From Bacteroidia bacterium (lineage in GTDB: Bacteria > Bacteroidota > Bacteroidia > Bacteroidales > Paludibacteraceae): a stretch of DNA of 33,551 bases. Shown here piece by piece: positions 1 through 8,143 of the stretch. Made by a program: the position numbers and the translations under genes. The first letter of the stretch is position 1; every line of letters starts with the position of its first letter. Where the stretch lies: assembly GCA_021152555.1 (NCBI GenBank), contig JAGKVE010000015.1, positions 1-33,551 of the forward strand. The letters are read 5' to 3'. A model generated the notes under the pieces. That model did no database searches. It was given only the letters and a program-made list of their open reading frames with translations, and was not told the DNA's origin.

Positions 1-41
1 TTACACAATTATCTATAAATAATAAACTTTTTTACACAATT

Positions 42-1109
42 ATGACAAAAGTAGCTATTAACGGTTTTGGCCGTATTGGTCGTCTGGCTTTCCGTCAGAT
101 GTTTGAAGCTGAGGGTTATGAGGTTGTTGCTATCAACGACTTGACTAGCCCGAAGATGTTGGCTCACCTCCTTAAATACGACACCGCTCAGGGTGGTTTC
201 GCTGGTAAGTTTGGTGAGGGAAAGCACACTGTAACATACAAAGACGCTGTTCTCGCTGAGGACGGTAAGACTGTCGTAACTCCCGGTTCGATTACTGTTG
301 ACGGCAAGGAGATTACTATCTACGCTAAGCCGAATGCAGCTGAGCTGCCTTGGGGTGAACTGGGTATCGATGTAGTGCTCGAGTGCACCGGTTTCTATAC
401 TTCAAAAGCAAAAGCCGAGGCTCATATTCAGGCCGGCGCTAAGAAAGTAGTTATCTCTGCTCCTGCTGGTAACGACCTTCCGACCATCGTTTACAACGTA
501 AACCACAAAACGCTGACCCCGGCAGATAAGGTTATCTCCGCAGCTTCTTGTACGACCAACTGCTTGGCTCCTATGGCTGCAGCTCTTCACAAATACGCTC
601 CAATCCAGAGCGGTATCATGTCTACCATCCACGCTTACACCGGCGATCAGATGATTCTTGATGGTCCGCAACGTAAGGGCGACCTCCGTCGTAGCCGTGC
701 GGGTGCGCAGAACATCGTTCCGAACTCCACCGGTGCTGCAAAGGCTATCGGTCTCGTTATTCCTGAACTGAACGGCAAACTGATTGGTTCTGCACAGCGA
801 GTTCCGACTCCTACCGGTTCTACCACTATCTTGGTAGCAGTTGTTAAGGGTAAAGACATCACCAAAGAGGGTATCAATGCTGCTATGAAGGCTGCTCAGA
901 CCGAGTCCTTCGGTTACACCGAGGATGAGATCGTTTCCAGCGATGTTATCGGCATGCGTTTCGGTTCGCTCTTCGATGCTACCCAGACCATGGTTGCTAA
1001 GATTGACGACGACACCTATCAGGTACAGGTTGTTAGCTGGTACGACAATGAGAACAGCTACACCAGCCAGATGGTTCGTACGATTAAGTACCTCGCTGAA
1101 CTGAAGTAA
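42..1109 (+). CDS. gap: Glyceraldehyde-3-phosphate dehydrogenase, type I
   Basis: Central glycolytic enzyme of the cytosol that oxidises glyceraldehyde 3-phosphate to 1,3-bisphosphoglycerate with NAD and phosphate. The N-terminal Rossmann motif INGFGRIGR is at residues 6-14. The catalytic cysteine lies in SCTTNCLAP (Cys170), and its histidine partner is in HAYTGDQ (about His197). The C-terminal WYDNE motif is intact. At 355 residues it is about 20 longer than usual. The extra length is an insertion at about residues 52-85, inside the NAD-binding domain, with the flanks conserved. The start ATG follows an A/T-rich leader with no strong Shine-Dalgarno, as usual in Bacteroidota. The codons are more uniform than in the neighbours, which fits high expression. 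The promoter lies before the window. It ends at a strong terminator shared with the convergent cca gene. Identity is certain. Confidence 0.98.
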   Translation: MTKVAINGFGRIGRLAFRQMFEAEGYEVVAINDLTSPKMLAHLLKYDTAQGGFAGKFGEGKHTVTYKDAVLAEDGKTVVTPGSITVDGKEITIYAKPNAAELPWGELGIDVVLECTGFYTSKAKAEAHIQAGAKKVVISAPAGNDLPTIVYNVNHKTLTPADKVISAASCTTNCLAPMAAALHKYAPIQSGIMSTIHAYTGDQMILDGPQRKGDLRRSRAGAQNIVPNSTGAAKAIGLVIPELNGKLIGSAQRVPTPTGSTTILVAVVKGKDITKEGINAAMKAAQTESFGYTEDEIVSSDVIGMRFGSLFDATQTMVAKIDDDTYQVQVVSWYDNENSYTSQMVRTIKYLAELK

Positions 1110-1184
1110 TCGTACCGAAAGGTTAAGAAATAATCGTGTACCTTTAGGGACTAAGAAGTAATACCAAAGATTTCTGTATTACGA

Positions 1185-1226
1185 TATATAAAAAAAGACG
1201 TCCATCGGGGACGTCTTTTTTTATAT
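1185..1226. terminator. Bidirectional rho-independent terminator between gap and cca
   Basis: A stem with arms GACGTCC and GGACGTC around a tetraloop is flanked by an A-tract on the left and a T-tract on the right. Either strand therefore ends in a U-run. It sits between the convergent ends of gap and cca and can serve both. Confidence 0.93.
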
Positions 1227-1244
1227 AATTTTTCTATTTTATAA

Positions 1245-2654
1245 TCAGCACAAACCTTTTTCATGCGCCAACTGCATCAAATAGGCCTTGGCAGGTTCAT
1301 ACTCGTTGGGAATAATGCCGTCTAAAATCGCGTCTTTTATTGCTGCCTTCAGCTCGCCTACTGTCGAACAGGGTTCAAGATGCAGTATTTCCATAATTTC
1401 ATCGCCTTTAACGGGCGGCTGGAAATTGCGGATCCGGTCTCGCTCTTCTAACTCAACCATTTTTTCCCGAACGAGTTGATAATTCCGATGAAACCGGGCT
1501 TTTTTCTCTTCATTACGACTTGTTATGTCTGCATCGCAAAGCAGCATCAAATCATCGATATCGTCACCCGCCTCGAATAGCAACCGGCGTACTGCCGAAT
1601 CTGTCACTATGTCTTCTATCAGGTTGATTGGCCGCATATGAAGGTCCACCATCTTTTTCACATACTCCATTTTTTCATTTAGAGGCAGTTTCATCTTGGC
1701 AAAGATCTTCGGTACCATCTTCGCGCCTATATAATTATGATTACGGAAAGTCCAGCCTGCATGTGGATCCCATGCTTTGCTTCTTGGTTTCCCTATATCA
1801 TGTAACAACGCTGCCCAGCGTAACCATAAATTATCTGATTCCGCGCTTACATTATCTAATACTTTGAGAGTATGAAGGAATACATCTTTGTGACCGCGTC
1901 CTTCTTTTACTTCGACACCCTTCAATGCTGATAACTCAGGAAAGATAAGAGGCAAAAGGCCGGTTTTATCGAGTAAAATCCATCCTTCCGATGGGCGACG
2001 GCTGAGCATTATCTTGTTCAACTCTTCGCTTATGCGCTCACGCGTGATAATCTCAATACGATTTTTGTTGCGCGATATAGCATCGAATGTCTCGCTGTCT
2101 AAGAAAAAACCTAATTGTGTGGCAAAACGCACTGCACGCATCATACGTAACGGATCATCGCTGAAGGTGATATCCGGATCAAGTGGTGTGCGGATGACAC
2201 AGCGTTCTAAATCCCCGATTCCATCGAATGGATCTAATAACTCGCCGTATCGTTCTTTGTTAAGACAGATAGCCATCGCATTGATCGTGAAATCGCGGCG
2301 GTCCTGGTCCTCTTGAAGCGTCCCGTCTTCTACAATTGGGTTACGGCTGTCATTACGGTAACTCTCTTTACGGGCACCTACAAACTCCAACTCCAAATCT
2401 TTTTTCTTTACTTGCGCAGTGCCGTATGTTTTGAATACCGACAAATGGGATCCTTTCCCTAAACGCTTGGTTACTTTCTCTGCCAATGAGATGCCCGACC
2501 CCACCACTACAATATCTATGTCATCAGACGGGCGATGCAGAAACAGATCTCGCACCCAGCCGCCTATCACATAACATTCAAGCCCCATACGGTCGGCTTC
2601 CTCGCCTACCATATGCAGTATTGGATTTTCTATTTTCGGGTTTTGGATGACCAT
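1245..2654 (-). CDS. cca: CCA tRNA nucleotidyltransferase with HD domain
   Basis: Adds or repairs the 3' CCA end of tRNAs. The class II nucleotidyltransferase head has GGWVRD at residues 31-36 and the metal-binding DxD within RPSDDIDIVV (Asp45, Asp47). The RNA-binding middle follows, then an HD phosphohydrolase motif LLHDIGKP. I place the start at the ATG at 2654 (469 aa) rather than the longer open frame. The family homology begins there, and a perfect promoter (2673-2704) would put the transcript start about 12 bases upstream, so the longer frame would begin before its own promoter. It is divergent from the big secreted-protein gene. It suits this genome, because the one tRNA visible here does not encode CCA. 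Whether it adds CCA or only A or CC cannot be told by eye. Confidence 0.95.
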   Translation of the reverse strand: MVIQNPKIENPILHMVGEEADRMGLECYVIGGWVRDLFLHRPSDDIDIVVVGSGISLAEKVTKRLGKGSHLSVFKTYGTAQVKKKDLELEFVGARKESYRNDSRNPIVEDGTLQEDQDRRDFTINAMAICLNKERYGELLDPFDGIGDLERCVIRTPLDPDITFSDDPLRMMRAVRFATQLGFFLDSETFDAISRNKNRIEIITRERISEELNKIMLSRRPSEGWILLDKTGLLPLIFPELSALKGVEVKEGRGHKDVFLHTLKVLDNVSAESDNLWLRWAALLHDIGKPRSKAWDPHAGWTFRNHNYIGAKMVPKIFAKMKLPLNEKMEYVKKMVDLHMRPINLIEDIVTDSAVRRLLFEAGDDIDDLMLLCDADITSRNEEKKARFHRNYQLVREKMVELEERDRIRNFQPPVKGDEIMEILHLEPCSTVGELKAAIKDAILDGIIPNEYEPAKAYLMQLAHEKGLC

Positions 2655-2672
2655 GATTTTTAAAATCGCTTG

Positions 2673-2704
2673 CAAAAGTACTGTTTTTTTTGCAATTGTG
2701 CAAA
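2673..2704 (-). promoter_or_regulatory. Promoter of cca
   Basis: On the - strand the -7 box TACTTTTG (2673-2680) and -33 box TTTG (2701-2704) are separated by exactly 20 bases. This matches the Bacteroidota sigma-ABfr consensus. The predicted transcript start is near 2667. Confidence 0.85.
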
Positions 2705-2729
2705 TTTTCTCGCAAAAACAGAAAATAAA

Positions 2730-2761
2730 TTTGTCTGTTTCGAAAAAAAGTTGTAATTTTG
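2730..2761 (+). promoter_or_regulatory. Promoter of the 2773-7724 operon
   Basis: -33 TTTG (2730-2733) and -7 TAATTTTG (2754-2761) with a 20-base gap. The predicted transcript start is close to 2768, so the leader before the ATG at 2773 is only a few bases. It is back-to-back with the cca promoter. Confidence 0.85.
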
Positions 2762-2772
2762 CACGTTTTATT

Positions 2773-5700
2773 ATGAATTTACTGTCTAAACACATTGTTA
2801 CTTCTCTTTGCTTGCTCTTCGGCACTTTCTACATGAGGGCAGCAATTACTCCGTGGAATGGTTCTACGAAAGCAGTCACTCCTGATGGAAACGTTTATTC
2901 TGTCTCTACGGCAGAAGAACTGGCATGGATTGCAGAATCAAGCAAAACAAACGATTTTACCGGCAAAATCGTCAGACTGACTGAGGACATAGATTTAGGC
3001 GGCGCACTCGGCACACCTCAAAAATGGACTCCTATCGGAACGGCGGAACATCCGTTTAATGGTAAGTTTGATGGGGATAATCACGTTATCTACAACATGT
3101 ACATCCTCAACTCCTTCCCGGATGGCGCAGGACTATTTGCACAGACAGGTTCCGATGCGGAGATTCATAATCTGGGTATTGCACAAGGCAAGATTATGAC
3201 GGATCAGACAAGTAACGTAGGAGGCATTGTAGGCGTCAACCACGGTACTATTCACCATTGCTTCAACATGATACAGATTATTGCTCAAGCGGGCGATTCT
3301 GTGGGAGGACTTGTTGGCGCCAATTATGGTACAATACGCTATGCGTACAATGCAGGTATCATAACCGACGCCAATAACGATGTCGGTGGATTGGTCGGAC
3401 ACAACTATAGCTCGGCGGTGTTGGAGAACTGTTATAACATGGGATATTGCAAAGGTTCAAACCATGTAGGGGCTTTGTTTGGAACTAATGAGGCGCAGGA
3501 ATCAAATTTGACGAAAGTCTTCTTTGACCAACAGCTCACCCGCATGTATGCCACTGGGCATGGAGCAGCGGACCCAATCATGACCGACAACACTAAATAT
3601 GCTATCATCAAATCGGAAACATTCATAAACGCCAGTCCTTTTGCCCAAGACAATGAATGGGAAGGCACATCTGCCGGACATAAGAGTCACCCGCAATTAA
3701 CCTGTTTCAAAAATCACGTGGCTTCACAAACTTCTGTAATAGCGATTTGGTTGGCGGCAAACAGCCTGCCTATTATGCGGGCGGAGGGGGTTGGAACGCC
3801 GGAGGAAGGAAATAAACCGCGGAACTTTTTCAATTTGGGACAGATGAATGGTGACTATAAATGGGATTCTCCCAATCCGACAACCATCAATATTCCTTCA
3901 CCTACTGCCCATACAGCGCAAGTCACACGCCCATGCGGCAATCAAGAAATTGTCTTGACTATCACGTATGGCGAGGCGGTTAAGCAAATATATACTAACG
4001 TCAAAGGTTACGAACCTTTCGATGCAGGAATTGTAGCGGGCAGCTGGTCTGTCTGTTGGAACGCCTCGGATGTGCGATTCATTGATAAGAACAATGGCGG
4101 GAAAGAGGCTATGGGAGGAAAGGATGACGAACAGGACCATGCTATTAATAGCTACCAATACATGATTATCCGTGATACAATCACTGGATATGATGAGAAT
4201 GGTTGGCCAAATGCCTATGAACCCATTGATACATTCCTTATGTCGCAGCCAAGCTATATGGAATGGACTATGCCGACCGATGTGCCAGGTGCATATGCTT
4301 TCAGGCGGTATGTGCATGATACGCAATGTAAGTGGGAGTGGACTGCCTCTAAAGCTAAAGGAGAAATGGGAGAGGAAGAAGGAAGACTATGGTTGTTTGT
4401 GCGGCCTCGGTTGGACCCGGGAGATTTGTATGAAGAACCGGATACTATCTATGGGATTCCGCAAATGTTACCTATTAAGAGTTACAAAGATGCTTCTGGA
4501 GGGGGCGAGCAGTTCGAGTATGTGTGGAAAATGGAGTACGCTGTTCTGGATATTGCCACACAGACATGGGTGCCCGTGGAGGACGATACGCGCGAACCGT
4601 TGTATATTGGCTCTACAAAAGTCAGCACAGCATCATTCGACTATAACTTCACTAAGCCCGGTGAATACACCTTCTCCCGTAAGGTCAGCGAGGCTACTTG
4701 CCAAGCACTGCCGCTGGAATGCGAACACGCACATAAAGTGGTTGTGTTTGAGGCGATAGACCCGGGAGAAATCACCGCTTTTAGCCGTGAACTTTGTACA
4801 CCATATTGCGCAGATACTATCTTTGAAATAGCGCCTGTCAGCGGTGGTAACGGGCAGTATTCCTACCGATGGCTGTGCAACGGAGAGCCTGTCGAAGATA
4901 GTGACACCACAATCCTGATGTTGGAGAATATTTCCATGAAGCACGGCGAAACGTATATCTTCACCCGTCAAGTCAAAGATGACACAGGTCTCATGGATTG
5001 GCAAACGGCGAAAGGCGAGGTGAAAATCACTATCTATAGCGACTACGATGCTGGAGCTGTCAAACCTTTTGAGGAGCAAAAATGCCTGGAAGCCGCTACT
5101 ATACAGGAAATAGACATGGCCATTTCATCGCAACGCGAGGCTAACGGAGACGGGGAGTTTCAATACTGTTGGCTCCTCTTCAGGGGAGGGGTGGACACGC
5201 TTTTGCTGGATACAATCAAGCAGAATACACCAGACCTGAAGCATAAAATATCGCTCAGCAACTACGGGCTGTCTGTTCCGGTCACTGTCTTCGTCAAACG
5301 TGCTGTCCAGAATAGTCTCTGTCTCACGGAATGGAAGCAGTCGGATAACGCTGCTGTTTGGCGGCTCGGACGAGCTGAACAGCATATGACGGATATTACT
5401 GTTTGTAAGAACGATTTGCCGTATACAGGGACCTATGTTTTTACCGATGGAATCGAGAAAAATTATACGTTTAAGGCGGCAGGAGAAACGGTAGTAATGA
5501 ACGATCTCACAATAGAAGGATGTCCAAAAGAAGTAACATTGCTTTGCCAGGTTACAGAACTTCCTGTAGTAGCCATTCAGCCTGTTGTCTCTGTATGCCA
5601 GACCGCTGATGCCCTTCATATCGTCTATGATATACAGGAAGGGCTGCCTGATCACTTTGATTTGACATTCTCCGATAAGGCTAAAGAGAAAGGGCTTAAA

Positions 5701-6276
5701 GATTCCCTCAATGCCCCGTTGCCGGCATCGGACACAATCAAGATAACCCTGTCTGAAGACAAACCGCTTGGCGCGTATGAGTTCACTATCGTCTTCTATG
5801 CCGCTACTGCAGGCGCTACTTGTAAAGGAGCCCCCATTACGATCCCCTTCTCGATTGACGTGGATGGATATGTGCATCGCAAATGGAATGATGTCGTTTT
5901 CGTTGATAATAGCGATAAAAACTGTGAACCGAATTGTGAGGAAGATAAGAAATTCACTTCCTGGCAGTGGTATAAAGACGGCGAAGCGATTGAAGGTGCT
6001 ACCGGCCAGTCGTATTACGAACAGGGTGGTTTGAATGGTTTTTACCGCGTGCAGATGACCGCTTCGGATGGTACTGTTTATTATAGTTGCCTCTATGAGA
6101 TGCGCCCTACTCAGGGGTTGGACAATACGACGGAAAACCTCGAACCCATCGGAGATATTCAGACTTTTACGATAGACGGACGTCCTTGCTGCTCGCCTGA
6201 CATGCCGGGTATTTATATTCAGCGATGGACCGACGATAATAATCAAATCCATACGCGCAAACGTATTGTCAGATGA
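2773..6276 (+). CDS. Large secreted GLUG/PKD-like repeat protein with a sorting-type tail
   Basis: A 1167-aa exported protein of unknown function. I chose the ATG at 2773 because it follows the promoter and opens a signal peptide (hydrophobic core at about residues 6-22, ending near RAA). Residues about 40-240 carry repeats of the GLUG type: NVGGIVGVNHG, SVGGLVGANYG, DVGGLVGHNYS and HVGALFGTNEA. Such repeats occur in adhesin-like surface proteins. The middle and C-terminal parts contain several PKD/Ig-like repeats of the form FxYxWxxxG, with FTRQVKD- or FSRKVSE-type strands and many cysteines. The last 45 residues (FTIDGRP, PGIYIQRW, RKRIVR) resemble a type A sorting domain for type IX secretion, with a basic end. 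Its stop codon overlaps the start of the OmpA-type gene, so the two are probably made together. An adhesin or surface-layer role is inference. Confidence 0.75.
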   Translation: MNLLSKHIVTSLCLLFGTFYMRAAITPWNGSTKAVTPDGNVYSVSTAEELAWIAESSKTNDFTGKIVRLTEDIDLGGALGTPQKWTPIGTAEHPFNGKFDGDNHVIYNMYILNSFPDGAGLFAQTGSDAEIHNLGIAQGKIMTDQTSNVGGIVGVNHGTIHHCFNMIQIIAQAGDSVGGLVGANYGTIRYAYNAGIITDANNDVGGLVGHNYSSAVLENCYNMGYCKGSNHVGALFGTNEAQESNLTKVFFDQQLTRMYATGHGAADPIMTDNTKYAIIKSETFINASPFAQDNEWEGTSAGHKSHPQLTCFKNHVASQTSVIAIWLAANSLPIMRAEGVGTPEEGNKPRNFFNLGQMNGDYKWDSPNPTTINIPSPTAHTAQVTRPCGNQEIVLTITYGEAVKQIYTNVKGYEPFDAGIVAGSWSVCWNASDVRFIDKNNGGKEAMGGKDDEQDHAINSYQYMIIRDTITGYDENGWPNAYEPIDTFLMSQPSYMEWTMPTDVPGAYAFRRYVHDTQCKWEWTASKAKGEMGEEEGRLWLFVRPRLDPGDLYEEPDTIYGIPQMLPIKSYKDASGGGEQFEYVWKMEYAVLDIATQTWVPVEDDTREPLYIGSTKVSTASFDYNFTKPGEYTFSRKVSEATCQALPLECEHAHKVVVFEAIDPGEITAFSRELCTPYCADTIFEIAPVSGGNGQYSYRWLCNGEPVEDSDTTILMLENISMKHGETYIFTRQVKDDTGLMDWQTAKGEVKITIYSDYDAGAVKPFEEQKCLEAATIQEIDMAISSQREANGDGEFQYCWLLFRGGVDTLLLDTIKQNTPDLKHKISLSNYGLSVPVTVFVKRAVQNSLCLTEWKQSDNAAVWRLGRAEQHMTDITVCKNDLPYTGTYVFTDGIEKNYTFKAAGETVVMNDLTIEGCPKEVTLLCQVTELPVVAIQPVVSVCQTADALHIVYDIQEGLPDHFDLTFSDKAKEKGLKDSLNAPLPASDTIKITLSEDKPLGAYEFTIVFYAATAGATCKGAPITIPFSIDVDGYVHRKWNDVVFVDNSDKNCEPNCEEDKKFTSWQWYKDGEAIEGATGQSYYEQGGLNGFYRVQMTASDGTVYYSCLYEMRPTQGLDNTTENLEPIGDIQTFTIDGRPCCSPDMPGIYIQRWTDDNNQIHTRKRIVR

Positions 6277-7724
6277 TGAACGGACGACTCATATCTATCG
6301 GATTGGCTCTCTGCTGTGTCGTGACGTTGAACGCCGCACAAAAAAAAGACAATTCTTCAAAGAAAGAGCCGGCGCCCCATAAACACTATATTGACATCTA
6401 TGCTGCTGGCGGTGTCAGTAGCCTTGGCTACTCGCTCGAGGGTGGAAAAACATCTCTCGGGATCGCCTTCTCTGCCGGACTTGGATACACATGGTTCTTC
6501 AGGCCCGTCATTGGATTGCAAACAGGGGTCTCTCTTACACGACTCGCCACCAAAGCAACGCTCGTCAATGAAATGCAATGGGCTGGACTGACCGATTATG
6601 CCGGAGACGAGTATATTCACCGCACTTCGTTTAGTGACTGGACGGAAAAACAGCAAGCTTATCTTGTGGAAATACCTCTTGGGCTGCGATTCCGCTATTT
6701 CGCCAACAAAGATTCTAAGGCGGGATTGCATGCCGCTTTCGGGGCCAAATTGGCTATGCCCGTTATCGCTAATTTCAAACATGCTTCTGGAGCCGTGACT
6801 CATTATGCATGGTATGACTACTGGCAACTCGAACTGCGGGACCTGCCAGGACGGTTTGAGACAGAGACTCTCGCCACGCCGCAAGAGGAATCGGTCCGCG
6901 ACAAACTCAATGTCGTCAATGCGGAAGCATATGCTGAACTCGGAATCGCCCTGCGTGCCGGCGAACGGACGGAAATCAGCATCGCCGCGTATGGACAGTA
7001 TCTGATTAACGATTTCTGTGCTGTCAAACGCGAAAATCGAACGCCGCTCGGCTTCGCCAATGCGCATAATAACTATTCGTTCATGCCAGAATACCACGGT
7101 CTCATCGGGACAAATAAGATTGGCGCGATGCATCCATGGATGGCTGGACTGAAGATTGGCGTCTCTGTTTGGCCGGGAAAAACGGACAAGCAAAAAAAGA
7201 AAGAACTCAAGAAACTCGCCAAGCAATTCCCTGAATTGATGCCGGTTAAGGAAATACATGATACAATCTACCTGCACGACACCATTTATATCCGCGAGAC
7301 AGCAGACCGCCATAAAACGCCGGACTCTAAAAACATAGCAGCATCAGGCAATCGGAAACCGATGACTGCGGCGCAAAAACAATTGGATGACCTGCTCTCG
7401 CAGGCGGTAATCTGGTTCCCGTTCGATAAGTCCGACCCTATCCTTGAACCGGCCTATATCCTTGACTCAGTGGCTTCGATGATGGCAACACATCCCGAAT
7501 TGAGAATCCATATCAACGGGCATGCTTGTAAAATCGGAACAGAGCAGTATAATCTCCGGCTCGCGTTACGACGGGCACTCGCCATCACGGATATGTTGCG
7601 CGCAAAAGGGGTGCCCGAGGAACGAATGTTCGTTCGCACGTACGGAGCCAAACAGCCCTACCGATACAACGGCCCACACCAATTGTCCAAAGACAGACGC
7701 GTCGAAATCATCCCCGAACCATAA
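6273..7724 (+). CDS. Outer-membrane beta-barrel protein with C-terminal OmpA peptidoglycan-binding domain
   Basis: A 483-aa outer-membrane protein. The ATG overlaps the upstream TGA (ATGATGA at 6273-6279; the second ATG is equally possible), which points to translational coupling. A signal peptide ends near LNAAQ. Residues about 40-310 alternate like a porin-type beta barrel (GGVSSLGYSL, GLGYTWFFRP, GLQTGVSLTRL). A charged linker with KKKELKKLAKQ follows, then the IHDTIYLHDTIYIRE repeat. The OmpA domain starts at about residue 375 with VIWFPFDKS and continues through INGHACKIGTEQYNLRLALRRA to the end (DRRVEI). It contains the expected D and R residues that bind diaminopimelate. By analogy with other Bacteroidota pairs, it may anchor or help export the large protein encoded just upstream. 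That partnership is inferred from gene order only. Confidence 0.85.
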   Translation: MMNGRLISIGLALCCVVTLNAAQKKDNSSKKEPAPHKHYIDIYAAGGVSSLGYSLEGGKTSLGIAFSAGLGYTWFFRPVIGLQTGVSLTRLATKATLVNEMQWAGLTDYAGDEYIHRTSFSDWTEKQQAYLVEIPLGLRFRYFANKDSKAGLHAAFGAKLAMPVIANFKHASGAVTHYAWYDYWQLELRDLPGRFETETLATPQEESVRDKLNVVNAEAYAELGIALRAGERTEISIAAYGQYLINDFCAVKRENRTPLGFANAHNNYSFMPEYHGLIGTNKIGAMHPWMAGLKIGVSVWPGKTDKQKKKELKKLAKQFPELMPVKEIHDTIYLHDTIYIRETADRHKTPDSKNIAASGNRKPMTAAQKQLDDLLSQAVIWFPFDKSDPILEPAYILDSVASMMATHPELRIHINGHACKIGTEQYNLRLALRRALAITDMLRAKGVPEERMFVRTYGAKQPYRYNGPHQLSKDRRVEIIPEP

Positions 7725-7748
7725 GACAGAATTTGCTATTTTTTTCGT

Positions 7749-7781
7749 CTTGTCTTTGACTTGCCTTTGACTTGCCTTTGA
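7749..7781. repeat. Three tandem 11-bp repeats
   Basis: CTTGYCTTTGA occurs three times in a row (7749-7759, 7760-7770, 7771-7781). The first copy has T instead of C at the fifth base. It lies just after the OmpA gene stop. Confidence 0.9.
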
Positions 7782-7789
7782 CTTCCAAT

Positions 7790-7824
7790 GGATGCTCAAT
7801 GGATACTGAAAGGATGCTCAATGG
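7790..7824. repeat. Two copies of GGATGCTCAATGG, 22 bp apart
   Basis: Exact 13-bp copies at 7790-7802 and 7812-7824. A diverged inverted third copy (AACCAT..AGCATCC, 7836-7850) makes the hairpin of the candidate - strand RNA. Confidence 0.9.
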
Positions 7825-7908
7825 TTGCTCATTGGAACCATCAAGCATCCTTGCTTATCTTTTACTATCGGATTTTTCCCCTTCTTCGCTCCCTTCTGAA
7901 ATCTTCTG

Positions 7909-7940
7909 CAAAGATACAAAAAAAATTTTATATATGCAAA
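7909..7940 (-). promoter_or_regulatory. Strong leftward promoter without an assigned gene
   Basis: - strand -7 TATCTTTG (7909-7916) and -33 TTTG (7937-7940), 20-base gap, followed by the extended GCATATATA seen in the tRNA-Pro promoter. It points toward the 3' end of the OmpA gene, so its product is the candidate RNA at 7725-7903. Confidence 0.7.
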
Positions 7941-8040
7941 TTTTTAATCCAAAATTCTGCAATAAAAACGAATATTTCATGTTTTATTTATTCCTATCGG
8001 ACACTAATAGCACTTATTTGTGCAAAAAATGTAACAAAAA

Positions 8041-8072
8041 TTTGCATATTCAAATTATTTTATGTACTTTTG
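8041..8072 (+). promoter_or_regulatory. Promoter of the 8144-12051 operon
   Basis: -33 TTTG (8041-8044, continuing GCATAT) and -7 TACTTTTG (8065-8072) with a 20-base gap. The predicted start is near 8079, giving a leader of about 65 bases rich in A and T. Confidence 0.85.
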
Positions 8073-8143
8073 TCGCAGATTTTTGCATTTTAACAAAAAA
8101 ATGACTAATCCACATTGTTTATTCACATAAAATTATTTAATGT

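Larger units (their letters stand above)
7725..7903 (-). ncRNA. Candidate structured - strand transcript
   Basis: No family recognised. A perfect promoter at 7909-7940 fires leftward into this stretch, where no clear gene lies on that strand. Within it, arms at 7812-7826 and 7836-7850 form a 15-bp hairpin. On the - strand all 15 pairs form (13 Watson-Crick plus two G-U). On the + strand the same two positions would be C-A mismatches, so the fold favours a - strand RNA. No U-tract follows, so the 3' end is undefined and the transcript may run antisense into the OmpA gene. A weak 46-codon frame starting ATGCTTGAT (from about 7847 down) is also open, so a small peptide is the alternative. Confidence 0.35.

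Noticed and set aside
2647..2825. Longer start choices for cca and for the big secreted protein, which would overlap by about 180 bases
   Set aside because: Perfect divergent promoters lie inside the overlap, and both families' homology begins after them.
5125..6252. A 375-aa frame on the - strand within the large secreted protein gene
   Set aside because: It is a shadow of the coding strand with no family features; the + strand frame has signal peptide, repeats and tail.
6357..7313. A 318-aa frame on the - strand within the OmpA-type gene
   Set aside because: Antisense shadow; the + strand frame has barrel and OmpA motifs throughout.
7772..8104. Overlapping open frames of about 100 codons rich in NGCS and FYIC runs
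   Set aside because: They are read through tandem repeats, promoter boxes and poly-A/T. Composition is not protein-like, and the 8041-8072 promoter lies inside.
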